Assembly (NCBI GenBank): GCA_040881505.1
Contig: JBBEDC010000047.1
Coordinates: forward strand, 1-14,586
DNA from: JBBEDC01 sp040881505
GTDB taxonomy: Bacteria > Patescibacteriota > Andersenbacteria > UBA10190
Direction: 5' to 3'
DNA length: 14,586 nt
Shown piece after piece: positions 12,464 through 14,586 of this stretch. The notes under the pieces are model-generated. The model was not told where the DNA came from. It saw only the letters and a program-made list of their open reading frames with translations, and made no database searches. How positions within the stretch are numbered: the stretch's first letter is position 1; each line of letters opens with the position of its first letter. Made by a program: the position numbers and the translations under genes.

Positions 12464-12526
12464 GATAAGCTCCCTTCAAATGAACCGCACCCACCTTACC
12501 GAATTAATTCCCTTTCGTCTACCTCT

Positions 12527-13291
12527 CTACAATAGTCGCTTTTCTATCTTTGCATCACCAACGGCTTCTCGATACATGCAATACTCACAAGTCGCGCTCG
12601 CCTGCGGCAAACTATCGGTAGTAAGGCACGCGTGAAGTTCTGTAACTGTTGTCTTAATCCAGCTACCGTCTCCCGTGTATGGCAGCAGGTGGACTTCGAA
12701 ATCTAATTTAGCATCAAACATATCGCTGTCCGATACCCCATTGCAGTACACAAAATATCCGGTATCCGATACTTGAAATCCATTGTTTCGCAGGAGCCAC
12801 TGGTAGATTTCCAGCTGCCGCTTGTATCCGTCCTTCCATTTCCCCTCAAGAGTAATTTCCCCTCTGGTACTCGTGGCTTTGTAATCAACAACGATCAGCT
12901 CACCGTTTGGTTTTACCCACACGTCATCAATGCCGCCGGAAATAACAAGGTTGGTTTTTTTGTCGTGATACATTACGCCTCGACGCAGTGAATCCCGCCA
13001 GGCCTCCAGCTCCGGATGCGCAAACGGAATTGCGTCCAGCCCCGCCTCTGCCATGATCGGATGCGGCTGTTGTTTTTCACGATATATATCGAACTCACGC
13101 TTCAGCAGTTCATCAACCGCAATGTTTAAAGAAAATCGAGGCATCTCCGGCCGCTTGATCCCAAGCCGGCGATCTAAATAAAAACACTTGGCGCACTCCA
13201 GAAAAAGAGCAATCTTCGAACGGCTCACCTTGTACGGCTTGCTGCTAGTTGGGTTATACAAATTACGCTTTCGAACCGGAGAATATGCCAT
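12527..13291 (-). CDS. PD-(D/E)XK nuclease, Cas4/RecB-like, four cysteines
   Basis: 254 residues from ATG 13291; an in-frame TTG 45 bp upstream gives a longer chain but has no ribosome site. The nuclease core is clear: Asp122/Asp123 in SGGIDDVWV, then VVDYKATS with Asp136 and Lys138, then QLEIYQW with Gln159 and Tyr163 (RecB motif III). Two cysteine pairs frame the core, Cys33/Cys36 (ECAKC) and Cys235/Cys238 (CEYC), so an iron-sulfur cluster or zinc site like those of Cas4 and AddB is plausible. Such enzymes cut or resect DNA with a divalent metal. No cas genes or repeats are nearby. It is divergent from the 212-residue gene with a 106-bp gap; role (repair or defence) unknown. Confidence 0.88.
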   Translation of the reverse strand: MAYSPVRKRNLYNPTSSKPYKVSRSKIALFLECAKCFYLDRRLGIKRPEMPRFSLNIAVDELLKREFDIYREKQQPHPIMAEAGLDAIPFAHPELEAWRDSLRRGVMYHDKKTNLVISGGIDDVWVKPNGELIVVDYKATSTRGEITLEGKWKDGYKRQLEIYQWLLRNNGFQVSDTGYFVYCNGVSDSDMFDAKLDFEVHLLPYTGDGSWIKTTVTELHACLTTDSLPQASATCEYCMYREAVGDAKIEKRLL

Positions 13292-13323
13292 ACGGATTTT
13301 ACCATACACGAGATGCCGCCTGC

Positions 13324-13329
13324 TTGACA
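13324..13329 (+). promoter_or_regulatory. Possible -35 box for the 212-residue gene
   Basis: A perfect TTGACA lies 69 nt before ATG 13398. The expected -10 region 16-18 bp downstream (GATACAGA) is only a weak match, so the promoter call is tentative. Confidence 0.35.
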
Positions 13330-13350
13330 CTTGCAAGGAAGATGCGATAC

Positions 13351-13375
13351 AGAGAGAATATCGCCTGTTCTCTCT
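13351..13375 (+). promoter_or_regulatory. Leader hairpin before the 212-residue gene
   Basis: AGAGAGAA (13351-13358) and TTCTCTCT (13368-13375) form a perfect 8-bp stem with a 9-nt loop, in the 5' leader just before the AAAGGAG ribosome site at 13384-13390. It may be an operator or an RNA element shaping translation. Confidence 0.45.
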
Positions 13376-13397
13376 ATCTTCTCAAAGGAGAACTGTC

Positions 13398-14036
13398 ATG
13401 CGCAGGACAAATGACTTCCGTCGCCGGCTGTGTCTGCAAATGCAGCAGCCCGCTGAGATGCTGATCCTCTCACGCGGTATTCGGATTTACGATACAACCA
13501 TACAGCTCTTTCGCGGATACGATCGATTTGAGCTTTCCACCCAAATCGACCACTCAGAGTATCCGGGGCTGCGGATCAATGAGTCGGCGGACAGGCTGTT
13601 CGGCTTGTTCATGGACCTGCTCGGATTCCTCGGCTCGGAGAACGAGGAAGCGTGCGTGTTCCTGGAAACCAGCCACCCCGTCACATGGAAAGGAAGCACG
13701 GAAATTGCTGAGTGCGATTTCATTGCCCTCCAGAGCAACCTGTGGGACTTCGAGGACGTGCTGGTGCACGATGGCGAGATGAAAATTTCCATCTGCCTGG
13801 TAAGGGGAGAGGATGAGTGGTGTGAGATCCAGCTCGAGAGGGGAAAATACCTGGTGGTGTACACTAGCTACAATACGCGAGAGCTGGTCATCAACAGGGT
13901 TGAGCAAATCCACGAGCTCCCCTACTTGGAGCATCTGATCACCACTGCAAGCATCCCCTACGTCCCTCAAACTACGCCAGAGTTGGAACTGGGCTTCTAT
14001 CAGCTCTGCGCAAGACTCGGGGTCGACACATACTGA
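13398..14036 (+). CDS. Hypothetical protein, GC-rich gene
   Basis: 212 residues. ATG 13398 has AAAGGAG 7 nt upstream; the frame is open from 13188, but the upstream part overlaps the nuclease gene on the other strand and lacks protein character. The chain is acidic and soluble with mixed alpha/beta pattern: basic start MRRTNDFRRRL, strand-rich middle (IRIYDTTIQLFRGYDRFELS; ISICLVRGEDEWCEIQLERGKYLVVYTSY) and helical stretches DRLFGLFMDLLGFLGSENEE and YLEHLITTAS. No catalytic motif is evident, and I recognise no family. The codon use (CTG, GAG, GGC-rich middle) is visibly more GC-rich than neighbours, as in the 96-residue gene at 12173-12463. A terminator overlaps its stop. Confidence 0.78.
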   Translation: MRRTNDFRRRLCLQMQQPAEMLILSRGIRIYDTTIQLFRGYDRFELSTQIDHSEYPGLRINESADRLFGLFMDLLGFLGSENEEACVFLETSHPVTWKGSTEIAECDFIALQSNLWDFEDVLVHDGEMKISICLVRGEDEWCEIQLERGKYLVVYTSYNTRELVINRVEQIHELPYLEHLITTASIPYVPQTTPELELGFYQLCARLGVDTY

Positions 14037-14059
14037 CAGCTCACACGCTGTCTTTTTTT
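14035..14059 (+). terminator. Intrinsic terminator overlapping convergent stop codons
   Basis: GACAGC (14035-14040) and GCTGTC (14047-14052) pair around a 6-nt loop and are followed by seven T (14053-14059). The stem begins within the TGA stop of the 212-residue gene (14034-14036), and the loop holds the stop codon of ybjQ (14041-14043, minus strand). Confidence 0.85.
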
Positions 14060-14370
14060 GTCAACGTAACGGCTGTACCATACACCAATATTTCAGCTGC
14101 CTGAGGAGAAATGGCTGAGGTACTAAAACGAACATTTACGATTGCATCCGCACCAAGTTCGGTCGCGTTTGCAACCATACGCTCAATGGCGTGATCACGC
14201 GCTTCCCGCAACAGCTCTTCATATTCTTTTAACTCCCCGCCAACCAAGCTTCGCAGGCCGGACATAATGTCTTTGCCAAACCATTTTGCTCGCACCGAGC
14301 TGCCACGGACCACGCCCAGCATGCCCGTTATTTCCCTCCCGAAAATTGTCTCCGTGTTTACAATAATCAT
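14041..14370 (-). CDS. ybjQ: YbjQ/UPF0145 family protein
   Basis: 109 residues, the usual length. The family pattern is clear: an N-terminal strand then GREITGMLGVVRGSSVRAKWFGKDIMSGLRSLVGGELKEYEELLREARDHAIERMVANATELGADAIVNVRFSTS. YbjQ-type proteins form oligomeric (pentameric) rings by family knowledge; no enzymatic function is established, although a metal or heavy-metal response has been suggested for some. TAAGGA precedes ATG 14370 at normal distance. It lies 26 nt after the micro-gene on the same strand, probably in one transcript, and converges tail-to-tail with the 212-residue gene, 4 bp between stops. Confidence 0.93.
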   Translation of the reverse strand: MIIVNTETIFGREITGMLGVVRGSSVRAKWFGKDIMSGLRSLVGGELKEYEELLREARDHAIERMVANATELGADAIVNVRFSTSAISPQAAEILVYGTAVTLTKKDSV

Positions 14371-14396
14371 AGATAGTCCTTAGGTGTATACACAGT

Positions 14397-14513
14397 CTAG
14401 AAGACTGCATGCTCACGGGCAATAGCGATCTCCTCTGGCGTCAGATCTGTTCCGCTGGCGATGCCATATTCGTTGACGGACTCCGCCACATCTATCCCGA
14501 GATAACGCCACAT
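14397..14513 (-). CDS. Micro-gene upstream of ybjQ
   Basis: 38 residues from ATG 14513 (MWRYLGIDVAESVNEYGIAS...LTPEEIAIAREHAVF), preceded by GGGAG with 7-nt spacing. The same frame also opens 15 codons earlier at ATG 14558, giving 53 residues, but without a ribosome site there; an in-frame TGA lies just before that. The composition is protein-like (amphipathic, with a TPEEIAIAREH helix start). I do not recognise it. It stops 26 nt before the ybjQ start, whose ribosome site lies in the gap. A TTGACA at 14571-14576 could be its -35, but no good -10 is seen. Confidence 0.6.
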   Translation of the reverse strand: MWRYLGIDVAESVNEYGIASGTDLTPEEIAIAREHAVF

Positions 14514-14586
14514 AGCGGTACTCCCTCGGCTCTCCAAGAGCGTCCTTATCTGTCCCATAAAAAGGTAAATTGTCAAAAACGATCAT

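Noticed and set aside
12065..12535. 156-codon plus-strand frame
   Set aside because: It is opposite the 96-residue gene, which has its own ribosome site and terminator; the plus frame has neither and lacks protein-like composition.
13188..13397. N-terminal extension of the 212-residue protein
   Set aside because: It overlaps the nuclease gene start on the other strand; the AAAGGAG site marks ATG 13398.
14219..14422. 67-codon minus-strand frame overlapping ybjQ
   Set aside because: It is a frame shadow of ybjQ and the micro-gene, with no ribosome site of its own.
1..14586. CRISPR array, tRNA, rRNA, insertion sequence or alternative genetic code
   Set aside because: No regularly spaced DNA repeats, cloverleaf, transposase or terminal inverted repeats were seen. 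TGA acts as a stop (for example at 14034-14036), so UGA recoding as in some candidate phyla is not supported.

Overview
The window is a compact bacterial chromosome segment. Genes are short, gaps are small, TGA is used as a stop, and there are no insertion sequences, tRNAs, rRNAs or CRISPR arrays. Most genes lie on the minus strand. The gene mix suggests a candidate-phyla-radiation (Patescibacteria) or similar small-genome lineage: Asn/Gly-rich repeat surface proteins, an SPW-repeat membrane protein, ChaB, a DUF378 protein, a 17M-type stress protein and a DM13 lipoprotein-like protein. No phylogenetic marker is present, so this is an inference.

Layout. 1-1435: two secreted low-complexity or repeat proteins; the complete one has four units with an exact 89-residue period. 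1436-1899: no convincing gene. 1900-3486: a sigma-70 factor followed by a 67-residue protein and ChaB, ending in a frameshifted, truncated FAD-oxidoreductase remnant (malate:quinone oxidoreductase-like). 3588-5362: membrane and stress proteins (SPW repeat, 17M-like, YCII-like, DUF378). 5410-6366: tRNA-dihydrouridine synthase. 6423-8228: a 601-residue soluble protein of unknown function. 8273-9718: a tight msrA-msrB-DM13 redox-repair operon. 9798-10557: an ArsR repressor overlapping an AHSA1/SRPBCC gene, with a perfect 26-bp palindrome over the repressor's start codon. 10594-12463: DUF1801, two small conserved-looking proteins, a NUDIX hydrolase and an unknown 96-residue protein. 12527-14036: a Cas4/RecB-like PD-(D/E)XK nuclease with four cysteines, divergent from an unknown 212-residue protein. 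14041-14558: YbjQ and a micro-gene.

Functionally the window leans towards envelope and oxidative-stress maintenance: methionine sulfoxide repair, DM13, a stress-type sigma factor, ChaB, and SPW/17M/DUF378 membrane proteins. Two translation modes coexist. Many genes have near-perfect AAGGAGGTGA Shine-Dalgarno sites, several inside the upstream reading frame. At least three others (YCII-like, arsR, nudix) have no Shine-Dalgarno but a -35/-10 pair with a 16-bp spacer whose -10 ends 6-7 nt before the ATG, the layout expected for leaderless mRNAs.

No obvious new defence or mobile system is present. The best leads are the 89-residue-period surface protein, the start-codon operator, the leaderless promoter class, the decayed oxidoreductase behind the sigma operon, and the nuclease/unknown divergent pair.
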